A DNA stretch of 64,000 nucleotides, from the NCBI RefSeq assembly GCF_004357765.1, contig NZ_SMTE01000007.1, positions 248,001-312,000 of the forward strand. Direction: 5' to 3'. Source of the stretch: Pseudomonas putida (lineage in GTDB: Bacteria; Pseudomonadota; Gammaproteobacteria; Pseudomonadales; Pseudomonadaceae). This document shows positions 36,259 through 46,189 of the stretch, in pieces. The position numbers and the translations under genes were made by a program. The notes under the pieces are model-generated. The model did not search any database. It had not been told where the DNA came from and saw only the letters and a list, made by a program, of their open reading frames with translations. Position 1 is the first letter of the stretch. The number at the start of each line of letters is the position of its first letter.

Positions 36259-37635
36259 ATGGCGGTCATCAGCAGCACCGGTACCGGACTCATCACGTCT
36301 GCCGGCGTGGGCAGCGGCATCAAGACCGACGAGATCGTCGAAGCGCTGGTCAATGCGGAAATCAGTCCCAAGCAGAACCAGATCACCAAGCAGCAGACTG
36401 CTGCGGCGACCCAGTTGTCGGCGCTGGGTACTGTAAAGAGTGCGCTGGATACCTTCCGGTCGGCCATTTCCACGCTGAACACCACCACCAAGTTCAACGG
36501 CCTGGCTTCTTCTTCCTCGGATGAGAAGGTCGCGACCGTTACCCTCGGCAGCTCCGCCGCAGCTGGCACCTATGCGCTCGAAGTGACCCAGCTGGCCACC
36601 GCTTCGAAGATATCGACCGGGGTCTACGGCAGTGCTTCTTCCTCGGTGAACGACACCGGCGCCAGCACCACCCTGACCATTTCCCAGTCGGGCAGTGATT
36701 ATAACGTCACCATCGCCGCAGGCGCGACGCTGACCCAGGTGCGCGACCAGATCAATAGCCAGTTGGCCTCCAAGAATATCTCCGCCAACATCCTGACCGA
36801 TGCCAACGGCTCGCGCCTGGTCTTGAGCTCCAACACCACGGGGGAGGGCACCGACCTGACCCTGAGCGGGGATTCTGGTCTAGCCACCGACTTCACGACG
36901 GTGACCACCGCGCAGAATGCGAAATACACCATTGACGGCATCGACATGGAGTCCAAGAGCAATACCGTGACTTCGGCGATCAGTGGTGTGACCCTCAAGC
37001 TGCTCACCACGGACAAGTCCACTATCTCGGTGACCTCCGATAGTGACACGCTGAAGACGTCTGTGCAGTCGTTCGTCGATGCCTACAACACCATGATGAA
37101 GGCCATTACCGCACAAACCAAAGTCACTTCTTCGGATGATGCGGTCTCGGCAGGCGCGCTGACTGGTGACTCGACCATGCGCTCGATGATCAGCGCGATG
37201 CGTGGCGAGTTGCTCAAGAGCTTTGGCACTGGTGCGGTCAATACCTTATCCAACATGGGTATCACGACCGATCAGACCACAGGGCTGCTGACGCTGGACG
37301 ACACCAGCTGGAATGCCGCAGTCGCCAAGACCGGCGGCGTCAGCCAGATCGTCAGCGCATTTGTTGGCGACAACGGCTTGCTAAAAGGCATGACCTCTGC
37401 GACCGAGCCGTTCGCAGGCACTAGCGGCATCCTCACTTCTCGTGTCAACGCCCTCAACACCAAGCTGACCGACCTGGACACCCAGCAGGAAGCCTTGGAC
37501 CGCCGCGAGGCCACCTTGACCTCGACCTTGACGGCCAAGTACACCGCCATGGATACCCTGGTCGCCCAGCTCAACGCCACCAGCGACAGCATCATGACCA
37601 CCCTCAACGCGCTGAACAATAACAACGACGATTGA
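36259..37635 (+). CDS. fliD: Flagellar filament cap FliD (HAP2)
   Basis: Cap that inserts flagellin subunits at the filament tip; in P. aeruginosa also an adhesin. The 458-residue protein has the FliD_N region (TSAGVGSGIKTDEIVEALVNAEISPKQNQI), a central flagellin-IN-like part (about 150-200), and the FliD_C coiled-coil end (LTDLDTQQEALDRREATLTSTLTAKYTAMDTLVAQLNATSDSIMTTL). AAGGAGAG precedes ATG 36259. Confidence 0.96.
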   Translation: MAVISSTGTGLITSAGVGSGIKTDEIVEALVNAEISPKQNQITKQQTAAATQLSALGTVKSALDTFRSAISTLNTTTKFNGLASSSSDEKVATVTLGSSAAAGTYALEVTQLATASKISTGVYGSASSSVNDTGASTTLTISQSGSDYNVTIAAGATLTQVRDQINSQLASKNISANILTDANGSRLVLSSNTTGEGTDLTLSGDSGLATDFTTVTTAQNAKYTIDGIDMESKSNTVTSAISGVTLKLLTTDKSTISVTSDSDTLKTSVQSFVDAYNTMMKAITAQTKVTSSDDAVSAGALTGDSTMRSMISAMRGELLKSFGTGAVNTLSNMGITTDQTTGLLTLDDTSWNAAVAKTGGVSQIVSAFVGDNGLLKGMTSATEPFAGTSGILTSRVNALNTKLTDLDTQQEALDRREATLTSTLTAKYTAMDTLVAQLNATSDSIMTTLNALNNNNDD

Positions 37636-37740
37636 TCTGCGCTGACCGGGCCGTCCGCTGGCGGCCCGCCAGGTTAAAGTTTCCCATCGATAGGCCGACA
37701 TGTAGGCTGTACGTCACACATTTTCCGCGAGAGGTTCGCC

Positions 37741-38133
37741 ATGCATCCCCTTAAAGCCCTGCGCCAGTACCAGAAAGTCAGCTCCCACGCGCAGGTCTCC
37801 GAGGCCAGCCCCCACCGCCTGGTGCAGATGCTGATGGAAGGTGCACTGGACCGCATGGCCCAGGCCAAGGGCGCATTGTCGCGCGGCCAGATCCCCGAGA
37901 AGGGCGTGATGCTCGGCAAGGCCATCGACATCATCGGCGGCCTGCGCGAAGGTCTGGATGCCGAAAAGGCCGAAGACCCGGCCTACATCGCCGAGCTGGA
38001 CAGCCTCTATGCCTACATGATGACCCGCCTGACACAGGCCAACCGCAGCAACGACACGGAAATCATCGACGAAGTCGCGCGCCTGATGATCACCGTCAAG
38101 TCCGGTTGGGATGCGCTCGCGGCCGCCGAATGA
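37741..38133 (+). CDS. fliS: Flagellin chaperone FliS
   Basis: Cytoplasmic four-helix chaperone that keeps flagellin unpolymerised before export. The 130-residue protein has the typical start YQKVSSHAQVSEASPHRLVQMLMEGALDRMAQAKGAL and C-terminal EIIDEVARLMITVKSGWDAL. GAGAGG lies upstream of ATG 37741. Followed by fliT 20 nt downstream. Confidence 0.95.
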   Translation: MHPLKALRQYQKVSSHAQVSEASPHRLVQMLMEGALDRMAQAKGALSRGQIPEKGVMLGKAIDIIGGLREGLDAEKAEDPAYIAELDSLYAYMMTRLTQANRSNDTEIIDEVARLMITVKSGWDALAAAE

Positions 38134-38153
38134 TGAGCGCGCCAGGAGATGCC

Positions 38154-38447
38154 ATGAGCCCGCTGGACAAGATCGCGCAGACCCGTGCGGCCCTGGAGGC
38201 GGCGTTGCAAGCGAAGGATTGGGCGCTGATCGGGGAGCTCGATCAGGAGTGCAGGGCCTGCGTGGAGTCCATCAACAACGCCCAGGTAGATGACCTGGAC
38301 TTGTTTCGGGTCAATTTAGAGGCACTTCTGGTCCTGTATCGTCAATTGCTCGACGCCAGTAGAAATGAGCGTGGCGCTGTTTATGACGAAATGAACCAGT
38401 TTCGCCAAGCAAAAAACGCCGCTAAGGTATACCATCTGTTCAGTTAA
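38154..38447 (+). CDS. fliT: FliT-like flagellar chaperone (FleP)
   Basis: 97-residue helical protein next to fliS, in the place of FliT/FleP, the chaperone of FliD. Visible features are TRAALEAALQAKDWALIGELDQECRACVESI and the C-terminal FRQAKNAAKVYHLF, as in Pseudomonas FleP. ATG 38154 is selected for AGGAGA 5 nt upstream; an open frame back to 38106 overlaps fliS. Sequence divergence in this family is high, so the partner is inferred from context. Confidence 0.82.
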   Translation: MSPLDKIAQTRAALEAALQAKDWALIGELDQECRACVESINNAQVDDLDLFRVNLEALLVLYRQLLDASRNERGAVYDEMNQFRQAKNAAKVYHLFS

Positions 38448-38477
38448 CTCGAAACGCCCCGTACGGGCGCCATAAAA

Positions 38478-38506
38478 TTGACCTTTACAGATTTTCGACT
38501 TAACTA
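38478..38506 (+). promoter_or_regulatory. Candidate sigma-70 promoter of fleQ
   Basis: TTGACC (38478-38483), 17-nt spacer, TAACTA (38501-38506), about 100 nt before fleQ. Downstream, GACCGTTTGGTC (about 38539-38550) is a near-palindrome and a possible operator. No sigma-54 site is visible, as expected for the top of the hierarchy. Confidence 0.5.
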
Positions 38507-38609
38507 GTGTCTATTTAACCATTTCCGGCATCAAACCATGACCGTTTGGTCGGCTTTGAGCTAACTACGCCCTTTGGCGCCGAGAATTGACTAGGGAAGT
38601 TGCTATTGC

Positions 38610-40085
38610 ATGTGGCGTGAAACCAAGATTCTCCTGATCGATGACGACAGCGCCCGCCGCCGCGATCTGGCGGTGGTCCTGAATTTCCTCGGGGAAGAAA
38701 ACATTCCGTGCTCCAGCCATGACTGGCAGCAATCGGTAGCTTCGTTGTCTTCCAGCCGCGAAGTGCTGTGCGTGCTCATCGGCACCGTCAATTCCCCAGG
38801 CAATGCGCTGGGCTTGCTAAAGACAGTGGCAGGGTGGGATGAGTTCCTTCCGGTTTTGCTTTTAGGCGAAATTTCTTCTGCGGACTTCCCGGATGACCTG
38901 CGCCGTCGGGTGCTGGCCAACCTGGAAATGCCACCGAGCTACAGCCAACTGCTCGATACCCTGCACCGTGCCCAGGTCTACCGCGAGATGTATGACCAGG
39001 CGCGTGAGCGTGGCCGTCAGCGCGAGCCCAACCTGTTCCGCAGCCTGGTCGGCACCAGCCGCGCGATCCAGCACGTGCGCCAGATGATGCAGCAGGTGGC
39101 CGATACCGATGCCAGCGTGTTGATCCTCGGCGAGTCGGGCACTGGCAAGGAAGTGGTGGCGCGCAACCTCCATTACCACTCCAAGCGCCGCGAAGCGCCG
39201 TTCGTGCCGGTCAACTGCGGGGCGATCCCGGCCGAGCTGCTGGAGAGCGAACTGTTCGGCCACGAGAAGGGCGCCTTCACCGGGGCCATCACCAGCCGCG
39301 CCGGGCGTTTCGAGTTGGCCAATGGCGGTACGCTGTTCCTTGACGAAATCGGCGACATGCCGCTGCCGATGCAGGTCAAACTGCTGCGCGTGCTGCAGGA
39401 GCGCACGTTCGAGCGGGTGGGCAGCAACAAGACCCAGAGCATCGACGTGCGGATCATCGCCGCGACCCACAAGAACCTCGAAAGCATGATCGAGGACGGC
39501 ACCTTCCGCGAAGACCTGTACTACCGGCTCAACGTCTTCCCCATCGAGATGGCACCGCTGCGTGAGCGGGTCGAAGACATTCCGCTGCTGATGAACGAAC
39601 TGATCTCGCGCATGGAGCACGAGAAGCGCGGTTCGATTCGCTTCAATTCGGCGTCGATCATGTCGCTGTGCCGCCACGGCTGGCCGGGCAATGTCCGCGA
39701 GCTGGCCAACCTGGTCGAGCGCATGGCGATCATGCATCCGTACGGTGTGATCGGGGTGTCGGAGCTGCCGAAGAAATTCCGCTACATCGACGATGAAGAC
39801 GAGCAGATGGTCGACAGCTTGCGCAGCGATCTCGAGGAGCGCGTGGCGATCAACGGCCATGCGCCGAACCTGGGTAATCACGCGATGCTGCCGCCCGAGG
39901 GGCTGGATCTCAAGGATTACCTCGGCACCCTCGAACAAGGGTTGATCCAGCAGGCGCTGGACGATGCCAACGGTATCGTGGCGCGGGCGGCTGAACGTTT
40001 GCGTATCCGGCGTACGACCCTGGTGGAAAAGATGCGCAAGTACGGCATGAGTCGCCAGGGTGGCGAGGAGGCGGCGGAGGACTGA
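38610..40085 (+). CDS. fleQ: Flagellar master regulator FleQ
   Basis: Sigma-54 enhancer-binding protein that starts the flagellar cascade and, via c-di-GMP, switches exopolysaccharide genes. The 491-residue protein has a degenerate receiver (about 5-120) with no phosphoacceptor Asp (the strand reads [10 protein letters not shown]), an AAA+ domain (about 145-375) with Walker A GESGTGKE near 175, the sigma-54 contact GAFTGA and Walker [12 protein letters not shown], and a C-terminal Fis-type HTH ([25 protein letters not shown]). The [10 protein letters not shown] motif that binds c-di-GMP in P. aeruginosa FleQ is present near 140. Confidence 0.96.
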   Translation: MWRETKILLIDDDSARRRDLAVVLNFLGEENIPCSSHDWQQSVASLSSSREVLCVLIGTVNSPGNALGLLKTVAGWDEFLPVLLLGEISSADFPDDLRRRVLANLEMPPSYSQLLDTLHRAQVYREMYDQARERGRQREPNLFRSLVGTSRAIQHVRQMMQQVADTDASVLILGESGTGKEVVARNLHYHSKRREAPFVPVNCGAIPAELLESELFGHEKGAFTGAITSRAGRFELANGGTLFLDEIGDMPLPMQVKLLRVLQERTFERVGSNKTQSIDVRIIAATHKNLESMIEDGTFREDLYYRLNVFPIEMAPLRERVEDIPLLMNELISRMEHEKRGSIRFNSASIMSLCRHGWPGNVRELANLVERMAIMHPYGVIGVSELPKKFRYIDDEDEQMVDSLRSDLEERVAINGHAPNLGNHAMLPPEGLDLKDYLGTLEQGLIQQALDDANGIVARAAERLRIRRTTLVEKMRKYGMSRQGGEEAAED

Positions 40086-40104
40086 CGGTCCGTTCGCTGG
40101 GGAT

Positions 40105-40139
40105 TTGCGGTGGGGCGACCAATCTCGCCTCCACCGCAA
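40105..40139 (+). terminator. Hairpin between fleQ and fleS
   Basis: TTGCGGTGG (40105-40113)/CCACCGCAA (40131-40139) with further inner pairing GCGA/TCGC; no T run. It separates fleQ from the fleSR promoter. Confidence 0.5.
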
Positions 40140-40157
40140 CCGCCAAACCCTCATCCC

Positions 40158-40173
40158 CGGCACGGCTATTGCA
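40158..40173 (+). promoter_or_regulatory. Sigma-54 promoter of fleSR
   Basis: CGGCAC-GGCTA-TTGCA with GG-N10-GC; predicted start about 43 nt before fleS. fleSR is a FleQ target in P. aeruginosa. Confidence 0.75.
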
Positions 40174-40226
40174 CTACCGCTGGCAACACACCGTTTTTAT
40201 GACGGTCAGCCACGCGAGAGAGCACG

Positions 40227-41435
40227 ATGCCCCAGGCCGCCCACTTTTCCCGAGCCCCCGATCCGCAGGGGCGTACCCCGATCGAGCAGGAAAGTCGAGA
40301 GGGGCTTGAGCAGGCGTTCGCCCTGTTCAACCAGATGTCCACCCAGCTCACCCAGTCCTACAGCATGCTCGAAGCCCGGGTCAGCGAGCTCAAGGGCGAG
40401 CTGGCGGTGGTCAGTGCTCAGCGCATGGCTGAACTGGCGGAGAAAGAGCGCCTGGCCAACCGTCTGCAGAACTTGCTGGACCTGCTCCCAGGCGGGGTGA
40501 TCGTGATCGACGGTCACGGCTTGGTTCGCGAGGCCAATCCAGCCGCCTGCGATTTGCTCGGCGAGCCGCTGGTCGGCCAACTGTGGCGTCAGGTGATCGC
40601 CCGCAGTTTCGCTCCGCGCAAGGACGATGGTCACGAAGTCTCGTTGCGCGACGGTCGCCGCCTGTCCATCGCTACCCGCTCGCTGGATGCCGAACCCGGC
40701 CAGTTGGTGTTGCTCAACGACCTGACCGAAACCCGTCGTCTGCAAGACCAATTGGCGCGCCATGAGCGCCTGTCGTCGCTGGGGCGCATGGTTGCCTCGC
40801 TGGCCCATCAGATTCGCACCCCGCTGTCCGCGGCTATGCTCTATGCCAGCCATCTGGCTGACGACCTGCAGACCCTTGCCCCGCAAACCCGCCAGCGCTT
40901 CGCCGCCCACCTCAAGGAGCGTTTGCACGAACTGGAGCACCAGGTGCGCGATATGCTGGTATTCGCCCGTGGCGAGTTGCCGCTGAGCGACCGGGTAACG
41001 CCCAAGGCACTGTTCCAGGCCCTGCAGCAGGCGGCCCAGGTGCACGTCCAGGGCCAGGCCGTACGCTGGCAGTGCGACAGCCACCTGGGTGAGTTGCTGT
41101 GCAACCGCGATACCTTGGTCGGTGCCTTGCTCAACCTGATCGAGAACGCCATTCAGGCCAGTGCCGAGCCCGCCCGGCTGAAAGTGCACCTGTACCGCCG
41201 CGAGCAGACCCTGCACCTGTGCATCAGCGACGCCGGCTGCGGTGTCGCCCCCGACCTGCTGGAGCGCCTGGGTGAGCCGTTCCTGACCACCAAATCTACC
41301 GGGACCGGCCTCGGCCTGGCCGTGGTCAAGGCGGTGGCGCGCGCCCATCAGGGGCGGGTCGAGCTGCGCTCCAAGGTCGGTCGTGGCACCTGCGTGAAGG
41401 TGTTGTTGCCGCTGATCGTCACGGAGGCCAAGTGA
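40227..41435 (+). CDS. fleS: Sensor histidine kinase FleS
   Basis: Cytoplasmic kinase that phosphorylates FleR for class III flagellar genes. The 402-residue protein has no transmembrane segment. An N-terminal coiled coil (about 20-85, VSELKGELAVVSAQRMAELAEKERLANRLQ) leads to a PAS domain (about 85-180), the HisKA dimer with His194 in SLAHQIRTPLSAAML, and an ATPase domain with NLIENAIQAS, ISDAGCGVAPD and TKSTGTGLGLAVVKAV. Its stop overlaps the fleR start. Confidence 0.95.
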   Translation: MPQAAHFSRAPDPQGRTPIEQESREGLEQAFALFNQMSTQLTQSYSMLEARVSELKGELAVVSAQRMAELAEKERLANRLQNLLDLLPGGVIVIDGHGLVREANPAACDLLGEPLVGQLWRQVIARSFAPRKDDGHEVSLRDGRRLSIATRSLDAEPGQLVLLNDLTETRRLQDQLARHERLSSLGRMVASLAHQIRTPLSAAMLYASHLADDLQTLAPQTRQRFAAHLKERLHELEHQVRDMLVFARGELPLSDRVTPKALFQALQQAAQVHVQGQAVRWQCDSHLGELLCNRDTLVGALLNLIENAIQASAEPARLKVHLYRREQTLHLCISDAGCGVAPDLLERLGEPFLTTKSTGTGLGLAVVKAVARAHQGRVELRSKVGRGTCVKVLLPLIVTEAK

Positions 41436-42808
41436 TGGAGATCAACGTCCTGCTGGTCGAGGACGACCGCGTGCTGCGCCAGGCCCTGGGTGACACCCTG
41501 GAGATCGGCGGCTTTGCCTATCATGCCGTGGGCAGCGCCGAGGAAGCGTTGCAGGCGGTGCGGGCCGAACCGTTCAGTCTGGTGGTCAGCGATGTGAACA
41601 TGCCCGGCATGGACGGCCATCAGTTGCTGGCCCAGCTGCGTCGCTTGCAGCCGCAGTTGCCGGTGCTGTTGATGACCGCCCATGCGGCAGTCGAGCGGGC
41701 TGTCGAGGCCATGCGCCAGGGCGCGGTGGATTATCTGGTCAAACCGTTCGAACCCAAGGCACTGTTGAGCCTGGTACAGCGTCATGCCGGCGCTGCTGGC
41801 CTGGCCGAAGAAGAGGGGCCGGTGGCCTGTGAGCCGGCCAGTCGGCAGTTGCTGGATCTGGCAGCGCGCGTGGCGCGCAGCGACTCCACCGTACTGGTGT
41901 CCGGTGAATCGGGTACGGGCAAGGAGGTGCTGGCGCGCTTCATTCATCAGCAATCGCCCCGGTCGAGCCAGCCTTTTGTCGCCATCAACTGCGCGGCCAT
42001 CCCCGACAACATGCTCGAGGCCACGCTATTCGGCCATGAGAAAGGTGCCTTCACCGGTGCCATCGCTGCCCAGGCGGGCAAATTCGAGCAAGCTGAGGGC
42101 GGTACGCTGCTGCTCGATGAGATTTCCGAGATGCCCCTGGGGCTGCAGGCCAAGCTGCTGCGGGTGTTGCAAGAGCGCGAAGTGGAACGGGTGGGCGGGC
42201 GCAAGCCGATCCCGCTCGATATCCGCGTACTGGCCACCACCAACCGCGACCTCGCCGGCGAAGTCGCTGCCGGGCGCTTCCGTGAAGACCTGTACTATCG
42301 CCTGTCGGTGTTTCCCCTGGCCTGGCAGCCGCTGCGCGAGCGCACCGGCGATATCCTGCCGCTGGCCGAGCGCCTACTGGCGCGCCACGTGGCCAAGATG
42401 AAGCATGCGCCGGTGCGTCTGTCCGCCGACGCCCGTGCCTGCCTGCAGGGATATGCCTGGCCGGGCAATGTGCGTGAGCTGGACAACGCCTTGCAGCGTG
42501 CGCTGATCCTCCAGCAGGGCGGCGTCATCGAAGCGGCGGATTTCTGTCTGGCTGGCGCCATTCCCTTGTCGGCGGGGCGCCCGCCTGCCACTTCACAAGC
42601 TGCAGTGGAGCCGGTCGAGGCCCAAGGCGATCTCGGCGGCGACATGCGTCGCCACGAATTCCAGATGATCATCGACACCCTGCGCGCCGAGCGCGGTCGC
42701 CGCAAGGAGGCTGCCGAGCGGCTCGGGATCAGTCCGCGCACCCTGCGCTACAAGCTCGCCCAGATGCGTGACGCGGGTCTGGACGTGGAAGCCAGCCTCT
42801 ACGGCTAA
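41435..42808 (+). CDS. fleR: Sigma-54 response regulator FleR
   Basis: Activates the class III operons (flgBCDE, flgFGHIJKL, fliK in P. aeruginosa). The 457-residue protein has a receiver with acidic LLVEDDRVLRQ and phosphoacceptor Asp53 in VVSDVNMPGMDG, AAA+ domain with Walker [15 protein letters not shown] and GGTLLLDEISE, and a C-terminal Fis-type HTH (GRRKEAAERLGISPRTLRYKLAQM). ATG 41435 overlaps the fleS TGA and has GGAGG 9 nt upstream. Confidence 0.96.
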   Translation: MEINVLLVEDDRVLRQALGDTLEIGGFAYHAVGSAEEALQAVRAEPFSLVVSDVNMPGMDGHQLLAQLRRLQPQLPVLLMTAHAAVERAVEAMRQGAVDYLVKPFEPKALLSLVQRHAGAAGLAEEEGPVACEPASRQLLDLAARVARSDSTVLVSGESGTGKEVLARFIHQQSPRSSQPFVAINCAAIPDNMLEATLFGHEKGAFTGAIAAQAGKFEQAEGGTLLLDEISEMPLGLQAKLLRVLQEREVERVGGRKPIPLDIRVLATTNRDLAGEVAAGRFREDLYYRLSVFPLAWQPLRERTGDILPLAERLLARHVAKMKHAPVRLSADARACLQGYAWPGNVRELDNALQRALILQQGGVIEAADFCLAGAIPLSAGRPPATSQAAVEPVEAQGDLGGDMRRHEFQMIIDTLRAERGRRKEAAERLGISPRTLRYKLAQMRDAGLDVEASLYG

Positions 42809-42834
42809 ACCAATTAAGCGATCAAACGGCGGGC

Positions 42835-42850
42835 TGGCACTCTTGTTGCT
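42835..42850 (+). promoter_or_regulatory. Sigma-54 promoter of fliEFGHIJ
   Basis: TGGCAC-TCTTG-TTGCT, GG-N10-GC; predicted start about 50 nt before fliE. Confidence 0.9.
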
Positions 42851-42910
42851 AGTTCCAGGCTATCCGCCGCATGCGTGTCAAAAAAATGCGGCCGCCGGAG
42901 AGAGAAGTTC

Positions 42911-43243
42911 ATGAGCCAAGGTGTTGAATTCAATCGTCTGATGTTGGACATGCGCGCCATGCAGGCCGATGCCATGTCGCTGCCAAAAGCCACTGCCGCT
43001 CCTGAGTTGGCAGAAGGTCAGAGCAGCTTCGCCGACTTGCTCGGCCAGGCGATCGGCAAAGTCGACGCCACCCAACAGGCCTCGACTCAGCTGGCCAACG
43101 CCTTTGAAATCGGCAAGAGCGGCGTCGACCTGACCGACGTGATGATCGCCTCGCAAAAGGCCAGCGTATCCATGCAGGCATTGACCCAGGTGCGCAACAA
43201 GCTGGTCCAGGCGTACCAGGACATCATGCAGATGCCGGTTTGA
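42911..43243 (+). CDS. fliE: Flagellar hook-basal body protein FliE
   Basis: Adapter between MS ring and rod, exported early. The 110-residue protein has the conserved [74 protein letters not shown] 42911 follows GGAGAGAGAAG; the upstream frame to 42875 is lysine/arginine-rich and lies within the leader. Confidence 0.96.
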   Translation: MSQGVEFNRLMLDMRAMQADAMSLPKATAAPELAEGQSSFADLLGQAIGKVDATQQASTQLANAFEIGKSGVDLTDVMIASQKASVSMQALTQVRNKLVQAYQDIMQMPV

Positions 43244-43258
43244 GGACGGAAGTAAGTC

Positions 43259-45034
43259 ATGGCTGAAGCAGTCGTCGATAACGCCCCCGCCAAGAGCGGC
43301 CCACCAGCGTCGAAGCCGCCGCTGTTCGGCATGGCGTTCCTGGAAAACATCTCGCAGATGCCCATGCTGCGTCAGATCGGCCTCATGGTCGGGCTGGCCG
43401 CCAGCGTGGCGATCGGCTTTGCCGTGGTGCTCTGGTCGCAACAGCCGGATTACCGTCCGCTGTACGGCAGCCTGGCGGGCATGGACACCAAGCAGGTCAT
43501 GGACACTTTGGCGGCGGCCGACATTCCGTACAACGTGGAACCCAACTCCGGCGCACTGCTGGTCAAGGCCGACGACCTCTCCCGGGCGCGCCTGAAACTG
43601 GCGGCCGCTGGCGTGGCGCCAAGCGATGGCAACATCGGCTTCGAGATTCTCGACAAGGACCAAGGCCTGGGCACCAGCCAGTTCATGGAAGCCACTCGCT
43701 ACCGTCGTGGCCTGGAAGGCGAGCTGGCGCGTACCGTCGCCAGCCTCAACAACGTCAAGGCCGCGCGCGTACACCTGGCCATTCCGAAAAGCTCGGTGTT
43801 CGTGCGAGACGAGCGCAAGCCCAGCGCTTCGGTCCTGGTCGAGCTGTACCCAGGCCGCGCCTTGGACGCTGGCCAGGTTATGGCCATCGTCAACCTGGTG
43901 GCCACCAGTGTGCCGGAACTGGACAAATCCCAGGTGACCGTAGTCGATCAGAAGGGCAACCTGCTCTCCGATCAGCTGCAGGACAACGCCCTGACCATGG
44001 CTGGCAAGCAGTTCGACTACAGCCGGCGCATGGAAAGCATGCTCACCCAACGGGTGCACAACATCCTGCAGCCGGTGCTGGGCAACGATCGCTACAAGGC
44101 CGAAGTGTCCGCCGACCTCGACTTCAGTGCAGTCGAATCGACCTCCGAACAGTTCAACCCGGACCAGCCGGCGCTGCGCAGCGAGCAGTCGGTCAATGAA
44201 CAGCGCTCCAGCAGCCAGGGCCCGCAGGGCGTACCGGGCGCGTTGAGCAACCAGCCGCCGGCTGGAGCCTCTGCGCCTGAGAACGCCACTGCTGGGGCGC
44301 CGGCCGCCGGCGCCATTCAGCCAGGCCAGCCGCTGGTGGACGCCAACGGTCAGCAGATCATGGATCCGGCCACCGGTCAGCCGATGCTGGCGCCGTACCC
44401 GGCCGACAAGCGTGTGCAGACCACCAAGAACTTCGAACTCGACCGTTCCATCAGCCATACCCGTCAACAGCAAGGTCGCCTGACCCGGCTGTCGGTAGCG
44501 GTGGTGGTCGATGATCAGGTCAAGGTCGATGCCAACGGCGAGAGCACCCGGACCCCATGGGGCGCCGAAGATTTGGCGCGCTTCACCCGCCTGGTTCAGG
44601 ATGCGGTGGGCTTCGATGCCAGCCGTGGCGACAGCGTGACGGTGATCAACGTGCCGTTCTCCGCCGACCGAGGCGAAGTGCTGGCCGATATTCCGTTCTA
44701 CTCGCAGCCGTGGTTCTGGGACATCGTCAAGCAGGTGCTGGGCGTCGTGTTCATCCTGGTACTGGTGTTCGGCGTGCTGCGACCGGTACTTAACAACATC
44801 ACTGGCGGCGGCAAGCAGGCTGCCACGGACAGCGACATGGAGCTGGGCGGCATGATCGGTATGGATGGCGAACTGGCCAACGACCGCGTCAGCCTGGGTG
44901 GCCCGACAAGCATTCTGTTGCCAAGCCCGAACGAGGGTTACGAGGCGCAGCTCAACGCAATCAAGGGCCTCGTGGCCGAAGACCCGGGCCGCGTGGCCCA
45001 GGTCGTGAAAGAGTGGATCAACGCCGATGAGTGA
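43259..45034 (+). CDS. fliF: Flagellar MS-ring protein FliF
   Basis: Inner-membrane ring that nucleates the basal body. The 591-residue protein has a first transmembrane helix at about 38-60 (LRQIGLMVGLAASVAIGFAVVLWSQ), ring-building periplasmic domains with YRPLYGSLAGMDTKQVMDTLAAADIPYNVE and ARVHLAIPKSSVFVRDERKPSASVLVEL, a proline/alanine-rich loop (about 305-375), and a second helix at about 484-508. The C-terminal cytoplasmic segment binds FliG; the two reading frames overlap by 8 nt. Confidence 0.97.
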   Translation: MAEAVVDNAPAKSGPPASKPPLFGMAFLENISQMPMLRQIGLMVGLAASVAIGFAVVLWSQQPDYRPLYGSLAGMDTKQVMDTLAAADIPYNVEPNSGALLVKADDLSRARLKLAAAGVAPSDGNIGFEILDKDQGLGTSQFMEATRYRRGLEGELARTVASLNNVKAARVHLAIPKSSVFVRDERKPSASVLVELYPGRALDAGQVMAIVNLVATSVPELDKSQVTVVDQKGNLLSDQLQDNALTMAGKQFDYSRRMESMLTQRVHNILQPVLGNDRYKAEVSADLDFSAVESTSEQFNPDQPALRSEQSVNEQRSSSQGPQGVPGALSNQPPAGASAPENATAGAPAAGAIQPGQPLVDANGQQIMDPATGQPMLAPYPADKRVQTTKNFELDRSISHTRQQQGRLTRLSVAVVVDDQVKVDANGESTRTPWGAEDLARFTRLVQDAVGFDASRGDSVTVINVPFSADRGEVLADIPFYSQPWFWDIVKQVLGVVFILVLVFGVLRPVLNNITGGGKQAATDSDMELGGMIGMDGELANDRVSLGGPTSILLPSPNEGYEAQLNAIKGLVAEDPGRVAQVVKEWINADE

Positions 45035-46046
45035 CAACCGAGCCGTTACCGCCAAGCTGAGCCGCGTCGACAAGGCGGCCATCCTGCTGCTCTCGCTGGG
45101 CGAGACCGACGCTGCGCAGGTGCTGCGCCACATGGGCCCCAAGGAAGTGCAGCGGGTCGGCGTGGCCATGGCGCAAATGGGCAACGTGCACCGCGAACAG
45201 GTCGAGCAGGTGATGAGCGAGTTCGTCGATATCGTCGGCGACCAGACCAGCCTGGGCGTGGGCTCCGACGGCTACATCCGCAAGATGCTCAACCAGGCCC
45301 TGGGTGAGGACAAGGCCAACGGCCTGATCGACCGCATCCTGCTCGGCGGCAACACCAGCGGCCTGGACAGCCTCAAGTGGATGGAGCCGCGTGCCGTGGC
45401 CGACGTCATCCGCTACGAGCACCCGCAGATCCAGGCCATCGTGGTCGCCTACCTCGACCCGGACCAGGCCGGTGAAGTGCTGAGCAACTTCGATCATAAA
45501 GTGCGCCTGGACATCATCCTGCGCGTGTCGTCGCTCAACACCGTGCAGCCTGCGGCGCTCAAGGAACTGAACCTGATCCTCGAGAAGCAGTTCTCGGGCA
45601 ACTCCAATGCCGCTCGCACCACCTTGGGCGGTATCAAGCGTGCCGCCGACATCATGAACTTCCTCGACAGCTCGGTCGAAGGGGCATTGATGGACTCGAT
45701 CCGCGAGATCGACAACGACCTGTCGGAGCAGATCGAAGACCTGATGTTCGTCTTCAACAACCTGGCCGATGTCGACGACCGTGGCATCCAGGCGCTGCTG
45801 CGCGAGGTGTCCTCGGACGTGCTGGTGGTGTCGCTCAAGGGCGCCGACGAGCGGGTCAAGGACAAGATCTTCAAGAACATGTCCAAGCGTGCCTCGGAAC
45901 TGCTGCGCGACGACCTCGAGGCCAAGGGCCCGGTGCGCGTCAGCGACGTCGAGACCGCGCAGAAGGAAATCCTCACCATTGCCCGCCGCATGGCCGACGC
46001 CGGCGAGATCGTGCTGGGTGGCAAGGGTGCCGAGGAAATGATCTGA
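45027..46046 (+). CDS. fliG: Flagellar motor switch protein FliG
   Basis: Rotor protein that contacts the stator. The 339-residue protein has the N-terminal FliF-binding domain (VDKAAILLLSLGETDAAQVLRHMGPKEVQRVG), the middle domain with the EHPQ motif (RYEHPQIQAIVVAYL), and the C-terminal torque helix with charged residues in DLMFVFNNLADVDDRGIQALLREV and LKGADERVKDKIFKNMSKRASELLRDDLE. ATG 45027 overlaps the end of fliF. Confidence 0.97.
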   Translation: MSDNRAVTAKLSRVDKAAILLLSLGETDAAQVLRHMGPKEVQRVGVAMAQMGNVHREQVEQVMSEFVDIVGDQTSLGVGSDGYIRKMLNQALGEDKANGLIDRILLGGNTSGLDSLKWMEPRAVADVIRYEHPQIQAIVVAYLDPDQAGEVLSNFDHKVRLDIILRVSSLNTVQPAALKELNLILEKQFSGNSNAARTTLGGIKRAADIMNFLDSSVEGALMDSIREIDNDLSEQIEDLMFVFNNLADVDDRGIQALLREVSSDVLVVSLKGADERVKDKIFKNMSKRASELLRDDLEAKGPVRVSDVETAQKEILTIARRMADAGEIVLGGKGAEEMI

Positions 46047-46080
46047 TTTTCGCAGGCAGCTTTGGATCCTGTGGCAACGG

Positions 46081-46158
46081 GCCTGCCCGTGAAGCAGGCA
46101 CCGCGGTGAATGGCACCGGCTTTGCCGGTGTTCGCGGGCGAGCCCGCTCCCACACAGG
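46081..46158. repeat. REP-type palindromes between fliG and fliH
   Basis: A stem GCCTGC/GCAGGC at 46081-46099 and a P. putida-type REP core at 46124-46158 (GCCGG..TTCGCGGGCGAGCCCGCTCCCAC). It lies inside the fliE-J operon. Confidence 0.75.
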
Positions 46159-46189
46159 CTGCATTGGCAGTTGTTGAGTACCTGAAAAC

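Noticed and set aside
42878-45184. 768-codon open frame antisense to fliE and fliF
   Set aside because: Longest minus-strand frame in the window, but composition is that of a shadow and it covers two certain genes.
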